Below, piece by piece: positions 25,702 through 33,839 of a DNA stretch of 64,000 nucleotides. The DNA lies in the NCBI RefSeq assembly GCF_002848345.1, contig NZ_CP025429.1:5022001-5086000 (forward strand). The letters run 5' to 3'. The stretch is from Chromobacterium sp. ATCC 53434 (GTDB taxonomy: Bacteria; Pseudomonadota; Gammaproteobacteria; Burkholderiales; Chromobacteriaceae). The translations under genes were made by a program, and so were the position numbers. Position 1 is the first letter of the stretch. Each line of letters begins with the position of its first letter. Below the pieces are notes generated by a model that was not told where the DNA came from, searched no databases, and saw only the letters and a program-made list of their open reading frames with translations.

Positions 25702-26997
25702 ATGCTGCCCACCACCGCCACAGCCCCGTTTTGTCCGGCCGAGGTCAACGGCAGCATACGGATAGACGCCGGGGCCTCTTTCGGCAGCCGGTTGCGCCGC
25801 TTCGCCGGACCGGGCCTCTTGGTGGCGGTCGGCTATATGGACCCCGGCAACTGGGCCACCGACATCGAGGCCGGCTCGCGCTTCGGTTATCAGCTGTTGT
25901 GGGTGGTGATGCTGTCGGGACTGGCCGCGATGCTGCTGCAGATGTTGGCGGCGCGGTTGGGACTGGTCACCGGCCTGGACCTGGCGCAGGCCAGCGCCCG
26001 TCGCTACGGCCGCGCCGGCCGGCTGCTTCACTGGCTCAGCGCCGAGGTGTCCATCGTCGCCTGCGACGTGGCCGAGGTGCTGGGCTGCGCCTTGGCCTTC
26101 AAGCTGCTGTTCGGCGTGCCGCTGGCCTGGGGCGTGGGCTTGACCGCTTTCGACACTCTGATCGTGCTGGGGCTGAAGGGGCGCGGTTTTCGCCAGCTGG
26201 AAGCCATCGTGCTGGGGCTGGTCGCCACCATCGCGTTATGCTTCCTGGCGCAACTGGCGTTGCTGGACACCCGTTGGTCGGCGGTGGCGGCGGGCCTGGC
26301 GCCGACCCTGCCGACGCCGGGCATGGACAAGGCCGTCTTGCTGGCGCTCGGCATCGTCGGCGCCACCATCATGCCGCACAATCTGTATCTGCATTCATCC
26401 GTGGTGCAGACGCGGCGCGTCGACGGGGATGACGGCGTCGGACAGGCGCTGTTCTTGTGCCGCATCGACACCATCGCCTCGCTGCTGCTGGCGATGCTGG
26501 TCAACGGCGCCATTCTGGTGCTGGCCGGCAGCGCCTTTCACGCCGCCGGGCATACCGCGGTGGCCGACATCGCCGAGGCCCACCAGCTGATTCGGCCGCT
26601 GGCCGGTTCGATGGCGGCGCTGCTGTTCGGCATCGCGCTGCTGGCGGCCGGGCAGAGCGCGACGCTGACCGGCACCGTGGCCGGCCAGGTGATCATGGAT
26701 GGTTTTCTCGGCATACGCATTCCGTGCTATCAGCGACGGCTGATCACGCGCGCGCTGGCCTTGTTGCCGGCGCTGGCCGGCATCGTCTGGCAGGGGGAGT
26801 CGGCGGTCGGGCCGATGCTGGTGTGGAGCCAGGTGGTGCTGGGCCTGCAACTGCCGCTGGCGATGTGGCCGCTGCTGAGGCTCAGCGGCGACGCGGCGCT
26901 GATGGGCGAGCATGCGCCGCCGCGCTGGATGCTGGCCGGCGGCTGGGGCCTGTTTGGCCTGGTATTGGCCGCCAATCTGGCGCTGCTGCTGGGATGA
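25702..26997 (+). CDS. mntH: Nramp-family divalent metal (Mn2+) transporter
   Basis: A 431-residue inner-membrane H+/metal symporter with about 11 spans. The metal-binding DPGN motif is in GYMDPGNWATDIEAG (D47, N50), and the second motif is IMPHNLYLHSSVVQTRR. The transport signature GQSATLTGTVAGQVIMDGF is also present. Mn2+ or Fe2+ import is expected from the family. The ribosome site before ATG 25702 is weak. No MntR box or yybP-type riboswitch is seen. A repeat array follows the stop. Confidence 0.94.
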   Translation: MLPTTATAPFCPAEVNGSIRIDAGASFGSRLRRFAGPGLLVAVGYMDPGNWATDIEAGSRFGYQLLWVVMLSGLAAMLLQMLAARLGLVTGLDLAQASARRYGRAGRLLHWLSAEVSIVACDVAEVLGCALAFKLLFGVPLAWGVGLTAFDTLIVLGLKGRGFRQLEAIVLGLVATIALCFLAQLALLDTRWSAVAAGLAPTLPTPGMDKAVLLALGIVGATIMPHNLYLHSSVVQTRRVDGDDGVGQALFLCRIDTIASLLLAMLVNGAILVLAGSAFHAAGHTAVADIAEAHQLIRPLAGSMAALLFGIALLAAGQSATLTGTVAGQVIMDGFLGIRIPCYQRRLITRALALLPALAGIVWQGESAVGPMLVWSQVVLGLQLPLAMWPLLRLSGDAALMGEHAPPRWMLAGGWGLFGLVLAANLALLLG

Positions 26998-27003
26998 GCA
27001 GCC

Positions 27004-27297
27004 GGCAAAACGCCCGATGCGGCGTTGCGCCTCCTTGCCGTGCGATGGGCACTGTCCACGTCGGCGCGCCTTGCCTCGGACGTTTTGCCGATTGCTCGAA
27101 GAGTCTGGGGGAGGAGGCCGATGCGGCGTTGCGCCTCCTTGCCGTGCGATGGGCACTGTCCGCGTCGGCGCGCCTTGCCTCGGGCGTTTTGCCGATTGCT
27201 CGAAGAGTCTGGGGGAGGAGGCCGATGCGGCGTTGCGCCTCCTTGCCGTGCGATGGGCACTGTCCGCGTCGGCACGTCTTGCCTCGGACGTTTTGCC
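27004..27297. repeat. Array of a 104-bp repeat (2.7 copies) with inverted GGCAAAACG ends
   Basis: Copies begin at 27014, 27118 and 27222 (the last 76 bp long) and differ at only a few positions. The shared unit holds GATGCGGCGTTGCGCCTCC, TGCGATGGGCACTGTCC and CTTGCCTCGG(A/G)CGTTTTGCC. GGCAAAACG at 27004-27012 and CGTTTTGCC at the end of each unit are inverted. Extending them, the first about 89 bp has imperfect terminal inverted repeats of about 25 bp. This looks like a REP/MITE-type palindromic element amplified in tandem, together with a spacer. It fills the gap between mntH and the MarR gene. Confidence 0.85.
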
Positions 27298-27354
27298 TTC
27301 TTAGTTGTGCGATGGGCAAGACAAAGGCCGCCCTCGGGCGGCCTGTCTGCCGGA

Positions 27355-27852
27355 TCAGTCTTCCTGCGACTGCAGCATCTTTTTCAGCAGCCGCGCCAGC
27401 GTGCGGCGCTCGTCCACGTCCAGCATGTCCATCAGCTCCGCCTCGGCGGCCAGATGGTGGCCGGCGGCGTCTTCTATCACCTGGAAACCCTTGGCCGTCA
27501 GCGTGACGATGACGCCGCGGCGGTCGTCGGGGTCGGGAGAGCGGCTGACCAGCCCGGCTTCTTCCAGCCGATTGATGCGGTTGGTCAGCGCGCCGGACGA
27601 GATCAGCACCATGCCCTGCAGCTGATTCGGCGACAACTGGAACGGCTCGCCGCCGCGGCGCAGCGCCGCCAACACGTCGAATTCGCCGACGTTCAGACTG
27701 TGGCGGGCCAGGTCCTGCAGTACCCGGCGGGTGATGAAGTATTCCATCCGCACGATGCGGCCGATGACTTCGGTGGCGGAGGTGTCGAGGTCGGGACGGA
27801 CCTCGTTCCACAGGGCGACGATACGGTCGATCTGGTCTGGTGCTTGCTGCAT
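27355..27852 (-). CDS. MarR-family regulator of probable urate-sensing (PecS/HucR/UrtR) type
   Basis: A 165-residue winged-helix regulator. The DNA-binding part is GALTNRINRLEEAGLVSR followed by the wing PDPDDRRGVIVTLTAKG. An extra N-terminal helix with Trp15 in ALWNEVRPDLDTS, plus Asp in GEFDVLAALRR and Arg in the wing region, match the set of residues that bind urate in HucR/PecS/MftR-like proteins. It is divergent from guanine deaminase, an enzyme of purine breakdown, which supports the idea. Urate response remains an inference. Confidence 0.85.
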   Translation of the reverse strand: MQQAPDQIDRIVALWNEVRPDLDTSATEVIGRIVRMEYFITRRVLQDLARHSLNVGEFDVLAALRRGGEPFQLSPNQLQGMVLISSGALTNRINRLEEAGLVSRSPDPDDRRGVIVTLTAKGFQVIEDAAGHHLAAEAELMDMLDVDERRTLARLLKKMLQSQED

Positions 27853-28032
27853 GCTGCTGGTTCCTGATCCAAAAAGATAAACGCGGCAAACTCGGTCGGG
27901 CGCAAGAGTATCACGACTTCAAAATATACTATCTTCATTTAAAGACAACTGCTAACTGGTCGAATGGCCGCGTCCGGTTTCGCCGCCGGAAGCGGGCGCG
28001 CTTGCCGCTGAAACGGAACGAGGGTATATTTA

Positions 28033-28053
28033 CACGTAAAGATTCTTTATGTG
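28033..28053. promoter_or_regulatory. 21-bp near-perfect palindrome upstream of guaD
   Basis: CACGTAAAGA-T-TCTTTATGTG has a single mismatched pair and lies 43 bp before the guaD start, in an AT-rich divergent region shared with the MarR gene. A related TCTTCATTTAAAGA lies near 27933. These are the natural candidate operators for the MarR protein. The remainder of 27853-28095 shows no gene. Confidence 0.55.
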
Positions 28054-28095
28054 AAGATAAATGCCGGAGAGCGAGTTCCGGCGCGGGAGAGGAAT

Positions 28096-29409
28096 TTGAA
28101 GACTGCGGTACGCGGCGATGTGCTGACTTTCCGGGGCAATCCGTTCCGGGACGCCGAGCGGGATTGCCTGGCTTTCCAGCGCGACGCGCTGGTGGTGATG
28201 GAGAACGGCCGCATCGCGGCGTGCGGGCCGGCGGCCGAGCTGCTGCCGTCGCTGCCGGAGGGCGCGCGCGTCGAGCATTATGCCGACCATCTGATCGTGC
28301 CCGGCTTCATCGACTGCCACGTCCACTACCCGCAGACCGAGATGATGGCGGCCTTCGGCGAACAACTACTGGACTGGCTGAACCATTACACCTTCGTCAC
28401 CGAGCAAGGCTTCGCCGACGCGGACCATGCCCGCGAGGTGGCGCGGGTCTTCCTCGGCGAGCAGCTGCGCAACGGCGTTACCACCGGCTGCGTGTTCGGC
28501 ACTGTTCACGGCGTCTCGGTCGACGCGCTGTTCGAGGAGGCGTCGCGGCATAATCTGCGCGTCCTGGCCGGCAAGGTGTGCATGGACCGCCACGCGCCGG
28601 AGGCCTTGCTGGACACGCCGCTGGTCGGCTACGAGGCGTCGCGCGCGCTGATCGAGCGCTGGCACGGCAAGGGTCGCGCCGAATACGTGATCACGCCGCG
28701 TTTCGCGCCGACCTCAAGCCATGGCCAGCTTGAGATGCTGGGCGCGCTGGCGGCCGAATTTCCCGACGTCGCCATCCAGTCCCACATCTCGGAGAACCTG
28801 GACGAGATCGCCTGGGTCAGGCAACTGTTCCCCGGCTGCCGCGACTACGCCGCCGTCTATCAGCGCTACGGCCTGCTGCGTCCGCGCGCGATCTACGGTC
28901 ATGGCGTCCATCTGAGCGACGAGGAGCTGGCCGTCTTCCACGACAGCGGCGCGTCGCTGGCGCATTGCCCGACGTCCAACTTCTTCCTCGGTTCCGGCAG
29001 TCTGGACCTGCGCCGCTGCGTGGCCGGCGACAAGCCGGTCGCGCTCGGCCTCGGCACCGATCTCGGCGCCGGCACCAGTTTCTCGATGCTGCAGACGATG
29101 AACGCCGCCTATATGGCGTCGCAGACCCACGGGCGGCCGTTGACGGCGGCCCAGGCCTTCTATCTGGCCACCCGCGGCGGCGCCGAGGCGCTGGGCATCG
29201 CCGACAAGGTCGGCAGCGTGGAGGCCGGCATGGAGGCCGACCTGGCGGTGCTGGACCTGCGTTCGACGCCGCTGCTGGATTTCCGCATGCGCCATGTCCG
29301 CGACCTGTCCGAGGCGCTGTTCGTGCAGATGATGCTCGGCGACGATCGCGCGATCGCCGCCACCTATGCCGCCGGCGCGGCGGTGTACCGGCGCGGGGAG
29401 CGCGCTTGA
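28096..29409 (+). CDS. guaD: Guanine deaminase
   Basis: Deaminates guanine to xanthine in purine catabolism. The 437-residue amidohydrolase has the Zn motif FIDCHVHYPQTEMM, then GVTTGCVFGTVH, QSHISENLDEI, IYGHGVHLSDEEL, SLAHCPTSNFFLGSG and the catalytic Asp in LGLGTDLGAGTSFSML. The TTG at 28096 is chosen because GGGAGAGGA precedes it and the resulting MKTAVRGDVLTFRGNPF matches the family N-terminus. An upstream GTG at 28051 overlaps the putative operator. It is monocistronic. Confidence 0.94.
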   Translation: MKTAVRGDVLTFRGNPFRDAERDCLAFQRDALVVMENGRIAACGPAAELLPSLPEGARVEHYADHLIVPGFIDCHVHYPQTEMMAAFGEQLLDWLNHYTFVTEQGFADADHAREVARVFLGEQLRNGVTTGCVFGTVHGVSVDALFEEASRHNLRVLAGKVCMDRHAPEALLDTPLVGYEASRALIERWHGKGRAEYVITPRFAPTSSHGQLEMLGALAAEFPDVAIQSHISENLDEIAWVRQLFPGCRDYAAVYQRYGLLRPRAIYGHGVHLSDEELAVFHDSGASLAHCPTSNFFLGSGSLDLRRCVAGDKPVALGLGTDLGAGTSFSMLQTMNAAYMASQTHGRPLTAAQAFYLATRGGAEALGIADKVGSVEAGMEADLAVLDLRSTPLLDFRMRHVRDLSEALFVQMMLGDDRAIAATYAAGAAVYRRGERA

Positions 29410-29417
29410 ATCAGGGC

Positions 29418-29455
29418 TGTGGGTAAGTTTTGAAATAGACGGCGGCTGTGGATAA
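29418..29455. promoter_or_regulatory. Two DnaA-box-like sequences
   Basis: TGTGGATAA (29447-29455) is the exact reverse complement of the DnaA box TTATCCACA. TGTGGGTAA (29418-29426) differs by one base, 29 bp away in the same orientation. Both lie in the 117-bp gap between guaD and the RDD gene. There is no other origin feature nearby, so these may be a DnaA titration or regulatory site, or chance. Confidence 0.4.
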
Positions 29456-29526
29456 GATCGCGGCCGCGCGTTTTCACCGGCATCTGGCCGCGCGGAGAGG
29501 GCGGTCCGGCCGCCGTCGCCGCCGCT

Positions 29527-30048
29527 TTATTTGCCGCCGCGCGGCGGTTTGGGCAGCAGCACCAGCCGGGTGCCGGCCAGCCGGTCGTGCAGGTGGCGGC
29601 GGTCCTTGTCGTAATAGCGGGCCAGGAAGGGCAGCAGCCACCAGACCAGCGCCAGCCATTTGACGGCCGGATGATCGCCGTAGCTGCGCTGCCAGCCGAG
29701 ATAGGACACCACCGGCAGGCCGACGAACAGCATCGCCGCGACGGCGAAGCGCATCAGCGCCTGCTGCCAGTTCAACAGCTGGCCGTCGGCGGTCACCAGG
29801 CGGATGTGCCAGGTCTTCATCGCCGCGGTCTGTCCGCTGCGGGTCCAGCAATAGCCGAAATAGGCGAACAGCACGCCGGCGGCGGTCAGCTGGATCAGCG
29901 TGTGCAGCAGCGCCGAGTCCTGGCCCAGCGCCAGTTGCAGCGGCGTGATCGCGGCGCTGGTGATCAGCAGCATCGCGACGATCAGCAGCGATTCGTAGAA
30001 CAGGCTGGCCAGGCAGCGGGCCAGGCTTGGGGAGGCGGTTTCTGTCAT
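29527..30048 (-). CDS. RDD-family membrane protein
   Basis: A 173-residue inner-membrane protein of the RDD family (named for conserved Arg/Asp), with hydrophobic spans at about 20-40, 50-70 and 100-125. The C-terminal DKDRRHLHDRLAGTRLVL motif is diagnostic. Function is unknown. It is the last gene of a four-gene block (sigma factor, DUF3619, DUF3106, RDD) found upstream of ilvB in many betaproteobacteria. Its ATG overlaps the DUF3106 stop. Confidence 0.88.
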   Translation of the reverse strand: MTETASPSLARCLASLFYESLLIVAMLLITSAAITPLQLALGQDSALLHTLIQLTAAGVLFAYFGYCWTRSGQTAAMKTWHIRLVTADGQLLNWQQALMRFAVAAMLFVGLPVVSYLGWQRSYGDHPAVKWLALVWWLLPFLARYYDKDRRHLHDRLAGTRLVLLPKPPRGGK

Positions 30049-30431
30049 TGGGCGTTCGAGGCCTCGGGTGTCTGCGCGCGCAGGCGCCGCATCACTTGTT
30101 CGCGCTGAGCGGGCGGCAGCTGCTGCAGTTTCTGCCAGTTGGCGCGGATTTCGCGCCGCTGCTGCTGGCTCAGCTCGGACCAGGTCTTCAGCTTGCGCTG
30201 CACCCGCTGGCGCTGTTCCGCCGGCAGGCCGGAGAGCCGCGGCACGATGGCCAGCAGGTTCTGTTTCTTGTCCGGCGCGTAGCGATTCCATTCCGGCGCC
30301 AGCGGCGCCAACACCTGTTGCTGCTCGACGCCGAGCTGGTCCCAGCGCGGGTCGGACGGCGGCGCGGCGAGGACGGCCGGCGCCGGCAGGGCGGCCAGGC
30401 ACAGCAGGGCGGCCGGCAGCATCCTATTCAT
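30045..30431 (-). CDS. DUF3106 exported protein
   Basis: A 128-residue protein with a signal peptide (MNRMLPAALLCLAALPAPAVLA) and a charged, helix-rich mature region in which short motifs repeat: WDQLGVEQQQVLAPLAPEW, LSGLPAEQRQRVQRKLK, WSELSQQQRREIRANW, LQQLPPAQREQVMRRL. The regular spacing of Trp, Leu-Pro and Gln-Arg resembles periplasmic metal- or stress-sensing helical proteins (CpxP/Spy-like), although homology is not clear. It overlaps DUF3619 upstream and the RDD gene downstream. Confidence 0.87.
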   Translation of the reverse strand: MNRMLPAALLCLAALPAPAVLAAPPSDPRWDQLGVEQQQVLAPLAPEWNRYAPDKKQNLLAIVPRLSGLPAEQRQRVQRKLKTWSELSQQQRREIRANWQKLQQLPPAQREQVMRRLRAQTPEASNAQ

Positions 30432-30804
30432 GCAGGCTCCGGCTGAAATGCGGCTCCAGCAGCGAGTCCAGCGGCAGGTCCTGCGACAGCACCGCGGCGT
30501 CTATCGATTCGGATTCGGCCAGCAGCCCCTCGGCCAGCATCAGGCCGACGGCGGTCAGCGCGGCGAAGCCCAGCGCCGCGCTGCCGCGCTTCAGCAGCAC
30601 GATATGGCGCTGCGCCCACAGGGCCAGCTTCTCGTGCAGGCCGATGGGCTCGGCGGCGCGCATCTCGAAGCGCTCCATCGCGCGTCGGCGGGCGGCTTGC
30701 AGCCGCGCGGCCTGGCTCGGGGTCGGGTGGGAATGGGGATTGTCCAGAATGCGGGCGATATGGGTCGGCAAATGGTCGCCCTGGCTATCATTGGCGTGTT
30801 TCAC
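30424..30804 (-). CDS. DUF3619 membrane protein, possible anti-sigma factor
   Basis: A 126-residue protein with a cytoplasmic N-terminal helix region (ARILDNPHSHPTPSQAARLQAARRRAM), one membrane span (about 75-100, GSAALGFAALTAVGLMLAEG) and a short acidic external tail. The GTG start overlaps the sigma-factor stop (GTGA). One-span proteins translated directly after an ECF-type sigma factor are often its anti-sigma factor; that role is inferred from arrangement only. Confidence 0.85.
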   Translation of the reverse strand: MKHANDSQGDHLPTHIARILDNPHSHPTPSQAARLQAARRRAMERFEMRAAEPIGLHEKLALWAQRHIVLLKRGSAALGFAALTAVGLMLAEGLLAESESIDAAVLSQDLPLDSLLEPHFSRSLHE

Positions 30805-31367
30805 AGCAGTACTCCCTTTTGCGCAAGAATGGCCGCCAGGGTGTGGTTGGCGCGCGAGCAGTGCGTTTTCACGCTGCCCTCCGAGCAGCCCATCACCAGG
30901 GCGGTTTCGGCAACGTCCAGACCCTCCCAGTAACGCAGCAGAAAGGCCTCGCGTTGACGGGCCGGCAGCAGCTGCAGCGACGCGTCTATCATCTCGGCCA
31001 CTTCCTTGCGCTGGTACCATTTTTCCGGATTGGTGTGCGCCTCGTCGGCGGCGACGTCCAGCGTCTCCAGCGGATCCGGGCTGTCGTCCTCGGCGTGGGT
31101 GGGAATCAGCGACGACAACAGCGTGCTGACGAAGCTGCGCACCTTGCTGCGCCGGTAATGGTCGCGGATGGTGTTCTGCAGGATGCGCTGGAAGATCAGC
31201 GGCAGCTCTTCGGCCGGCGCGTGGGCGTAGCGATCGGCCAGCTTCATCATCGAGTCCTGGACGATATCCAGCGCGTTGTCTTCGTGCCGCACCGCGTACA
31301 GCGCCTGTTTGAAGGCGCGCTTTTCCACCGACTCGAGGAAGTCGGCCATTTCCTTGCGGCTTGCCAT
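30801..31367 (-). CDS. ECF-type RNA polymerase sigma factor
   Basis: A 188-residue sigma70-family protein. Region 2 includes HEDNALDIVQDSMMKLADR and IFQRILQNTIRDHYRRSKVR. Region 4 includes LQLLPARQREAFLLRYWEGLDVAETALVMGCSEGSVKTH. It has no region 1 or 3, as in ECF (RpoE-like) factors. A linker of about 50 residues separates the domains. The ATG at 31367 is preferred over an in-frame TTG at 31391. It is divergent from ilvB and followed by the putative anti-sigma gene. Target promoters are unknown. Confidence 0.9.
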   Translation of the reverse strand: MASRKEMADFLESVEKRAFKQALYAVRHEDNALDIVQDSMMKLADRYAHAPAEELPLIFQRILQNTIRDHYRRSKVRSFVSTLLSSLIPTHAEDDSPDPLETLDVAADEAHTNPEKWYQRKEVAEMIDASLQLLPARQREAFLLRYWEGLDVAETALVMGCSEGSVKTHCSRANHTLAAILAQKGVLL

Positions 31368-31487
31368 CTGTGCGTTTCGGGTTGATGCCAACCAACGATG
31401 GTATCAGAGCAGGATTCGCTAGGCTAGTCCGATTTTTTGCCTGAAATAACCGTGGCTTAGCGGTTTTTTGCACCTGCACAAAAGCAC

Positions 31488-31527
31488 TTGACCATGCTTT
31501 GAGCAATACGATAAGGTCTTTGAGCAA
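31488..31527 (+). promoter_or_regulatory. Putative ilvB promoter with duplicated CTTTGAGCAA
   Basis: TTGACC (31488-31493) is followed after 16 bp by GATAAG (31510-31515). CTTTGAGCAA occurs at 31497-31506 and 31518-31527, exactly 21 bp apart (two helical turns), overlapping the promoter. The repeat could bind a regulator of branched-chain amino-acid synthesis. No leader peptide rich in Leu/Val/Ile is visible before ilvB. Confidence 0.45.
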
Positions 31528-31559
31528 ACGGGATGAAATCAACATGAAATAGAGGCGAT

Positions 31560-33326
31560 ATGCAGATATCGGGCGCCGAAATAGCAGTCCGCTGCCTGCA
31601 GGAAGAGGGAGTCGAGTTCGTCTTCGGCTATCCGGGCGGCGCGGTACTGGAAATCTACGATGCCATCTTCCGGCAAGACAAGTTCAAACATGTGCTGGTC
31701 AGACACGAGCAGGCCGCGGTGCACGCCGCCGACGCCTACTCGCGCTCCAGCGACAAGGTGGGGGTGGCGCTGGTCACCTCGGGCCCGGGCGCGACCAATG
31801 CCGTCACCGGCATCGCCACCGCCTATATGGACTCGATCCCGCTGGTGGTGATCTCCGGCCAGGTGCCGTCCCCGGCCATCGGCCTGGACGCGTTCCAGGA
31901 AGTCGACATGGTCGGCATCACCCGTCCCTGTGTGAAGCACAACTTCCTGGTCAAGGACGTGGGCGAGATCGCCGCGACCATCAAGAAGGCGTTCTACATC
32001 GCCAAGAGCGGCCGTCCCGGCCCGGTGGTGGTGGACATCCCGAAGGACGTGACCCAGGCGCGCGCCGAGTTCCACTATCCGGACAGCGTGCACATCCGCT
32101 CTTACGTGCCGGCCACCCGCGGGCACAGCGGACAGATCAAGAAGGCAGTGAACCTGCTGCTTGAGGCCAAGCGTCCCTTCATCTATGTCGGCGGCGGAGC
32201 GGTGCAGGGCGGCGCCGAGGCCGAGGTGACCGAACTGGTGCGCTCCCTAAATCTGCCGTGTACCAACACGCTGATGGGCCTGGGCGCCTATCCGGGTTCG
32301 GACCGGCAGTTCCTGGGCATGCTGGGCATGCACGGCACCTACGAAGCCAATATGGCGATGCAGTACTGTGATGTGCTGATCGCCGTCGGCGCGCGTTTCG
32401 ACGACCGCGTGATCAGCGTGCCGTCGCATTTCCTGGCCCAGCCGAAGAAGATCATCCACATCGACGTCGATCCGTCATCGATCTCCAAGCGCGTCAAGGC
32501 CGACATACCGATCGTCGGCGACGTCAAGCTGGTGCTGCGCGAGATGCTGGACATCGTCAAGCAGTCCGGCCAGAAGCCGGACGGCTCGGCGCTGAACCAG
32601 TGGTGGCGGCAGATAGAGGAATGGCGCGGCCACGACTGTCTGCTGTACACGCCGTCCGACGAGCTGATCAAGCCGCAGATGGTGGTGCAGAAGCTGTACG
32701 AGATCACCGGCGGCCAGGCCATCATCACGTCCGACGTCGGCCAGCACCAGATGTGGGCGGCGCAGTACTACCGCTTCGACCGGCCCAAGCAGTGGCTGAA
32801 TTCCGGCGGTCTCGGCACGATGGGCTTCGGCCTGCCGGCGGCCATCGGCGCGCAACTGGCCAACCCGGACGCGCAGGTGGCCTGCATCACCGGCGAGGGC
32901 TCGATCCAGATGAACATCCAGGAGCTGTCCACCGCCAAGCAGTACCACACGCCGGTCAAGGTGGTGGCGTTGAACAACCGCTATCTGGGCATGGTGCGCC
33001 AGTGGCAGGAGTTCTTCTACGGCACCCGCTATTCCGAGTCCTATATGGACGCGCTGCCGGACTTCGTCAAGATCGCCGAGGCCTACGGCCACATCGGCTT
33101 CAAGGTGGAGAATCCGGCCGACGTCGAGCCGGTGCTGCGCGAGGCCTTCAGCGACAAGCTGAAGGAGCGCCTGGTGTTCCTGGACTTCCGTACCGACCAG
33201 TCCGAGAACGTGTTCCCGATGATCCAGAACGGCAAGGGCCTGGATCAGATGGACCTGCCGGCGCATATGCGCGCCGTCCAGCAGGTGCCTTTCGAGAACA
33301 ACCGTGACTACGGCAATATGTGCTAA
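31560..33326 (+). CDS. ilvB: Acetolactate synthase large subunit
   Basis: First common step of valine, leucine and isoleucine synthesis. The 588-residue ThDP enzyme has the catalytic Glu in VLVRHEQAAVHAADAY (E50), TSGPGATNAVTGIATA, the FAD/intersubunit region IAVGARFDDRVISV and a ThDP-Mg motif ITGEGSIQMNIQELSTA ending in NNRYLGMVRQWQ. Note GEGS in place of the usual GDGS/GDAS form. The ATG 31560 follows AGAGGCGAT. It is followed 10 bp later by the regulatory subunit. Confidence 0.97.
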   Translation: MQISGAEIAVRCLQEEGVEFVFGYPGGAVLEIYDAIFRQDKFKHVLVRHEQAAVHAADAYSRSSDKVGVALVTSGPGATNAVTGIATAYMDSIPLVVISGQVPSPAIGLDAFQEVDMVGITRPCVKHNFLVKDVGEIAATIKKAFYIAKSGRPGPVVVDIPKDVTQARAEFHYPDSVHIRSYVPATRGHSGQIKKAVNLLLEAKRPFIYVGGGAVQGGAEAEVTELVRSLNLPCTNTLMGLGAYPGSDRQFLGMLGMHGTYEANMAMQYCDVLIAVGARFDDRVISVPSHFLAQPKKIIHIDVDPSSISKRVKADIPIVGDVKLVLREMLDIVKQSGQKPDGSALNQWWRQIEEWRGHDCLLYTPSDELIKPQMVVQKLYEITGGQAIITSDVGQHQMWAAQYYRFDRPKQWLNSGGLGTMGFGLPAAIGAQLANPDAQVACITGEGSIQMNIQELSTAKQYHTPVKVVALNNRYLGMVRQWQEFFYGTRYSESYMDALPDFVKIAEAYGHIGFKVENPADVEPVLREAFSDKLKERLVFLDFRTDQSENVFPMIQNGKGLDQMDLPAHMRAVQQVPFENNRDYGNMC

Positions 33327-33336
33327 GGCGGCCGGC

Positions 33337-33828
33337 ATGCGACACATCTTATCCATACTTCTGGAAAACGAGGCGGGCGCGCTGTCGCGCGTCGTCGGGC
33401 TTTTTTCGGCCCGCGCCTACAACATCGATTCGCTGACAGTGTCCACCACCGAGGACCCGACGCTGTCGCGGATGACCATCGTCACCCACGGTTCCGACGA
33501 AGTCATCGAGCAGATCACCAAGCAGCTCAACAAGCTGATCGAGGTGGTCAAGGTGATAGACCTCAACGAATCCGAGCACATCGAACGCGAGATGATGCTG
33601 ATCAAGGTCCGCGCCGTAGGCAAGGACCGCGAGGAGATGAAGCGGATGGCCGACATCTTCCGCGGACGCATCATCGACGTGACGGAAAAGACTTACACCA
33701 TCGAGCTGACTGGTACGAGCGACAAGCTCGGCGCCTTTATCGAGGCGGTGGACCGCGCAGTGATCCTGGAAACGGTCCGTACCGGCGCATCCGGCATAGG
33801 TCGAGGCGAACGGGTTCTGAAAATCTGA
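33337..33828 (+). CDS. ilvN: Acetolactate synthase small (regulatory) subunit
   Basis: A 163-residue regulatory partner of the large subunit. The N-terminal ACT domain begins MRHILSILLENEAGALSRVVGLFSARAYNIDSLTV (shown by its first residues; it gives valine feedback). The C-terminal half has the conserved ELTGTSDKLGAFIEAV. Length matches the IlvH/IlvN family. The ATG at 33337 starts the conserved ACT domain; an upstream in-frame ATG at 33304 lies inside ilvB. Confidence 0.96.
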   Translation: MRHILSILLENEAGALSRVVGLFSARAYNIDSLTVSTTEDPTLSRMTIVTHGSDEVIEQITKQLNKLIEVVKVIDLNESEHIEREMMLIKVRAVGKDREEMKRMADIFRGRIIDVTEKTYTIELTGTSDKLGAFIEAVDRAVILETVRTGASGIGRGERVLKI

Positions 33829-33839
33829 TCGGGGCCTGG

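Noticed and set aside
27014..27297. CRISPR-like array
   Set aside because: The period is 104 bp with nearly identical sequence throughout, so there are no unique spacers. No cas genes are present.
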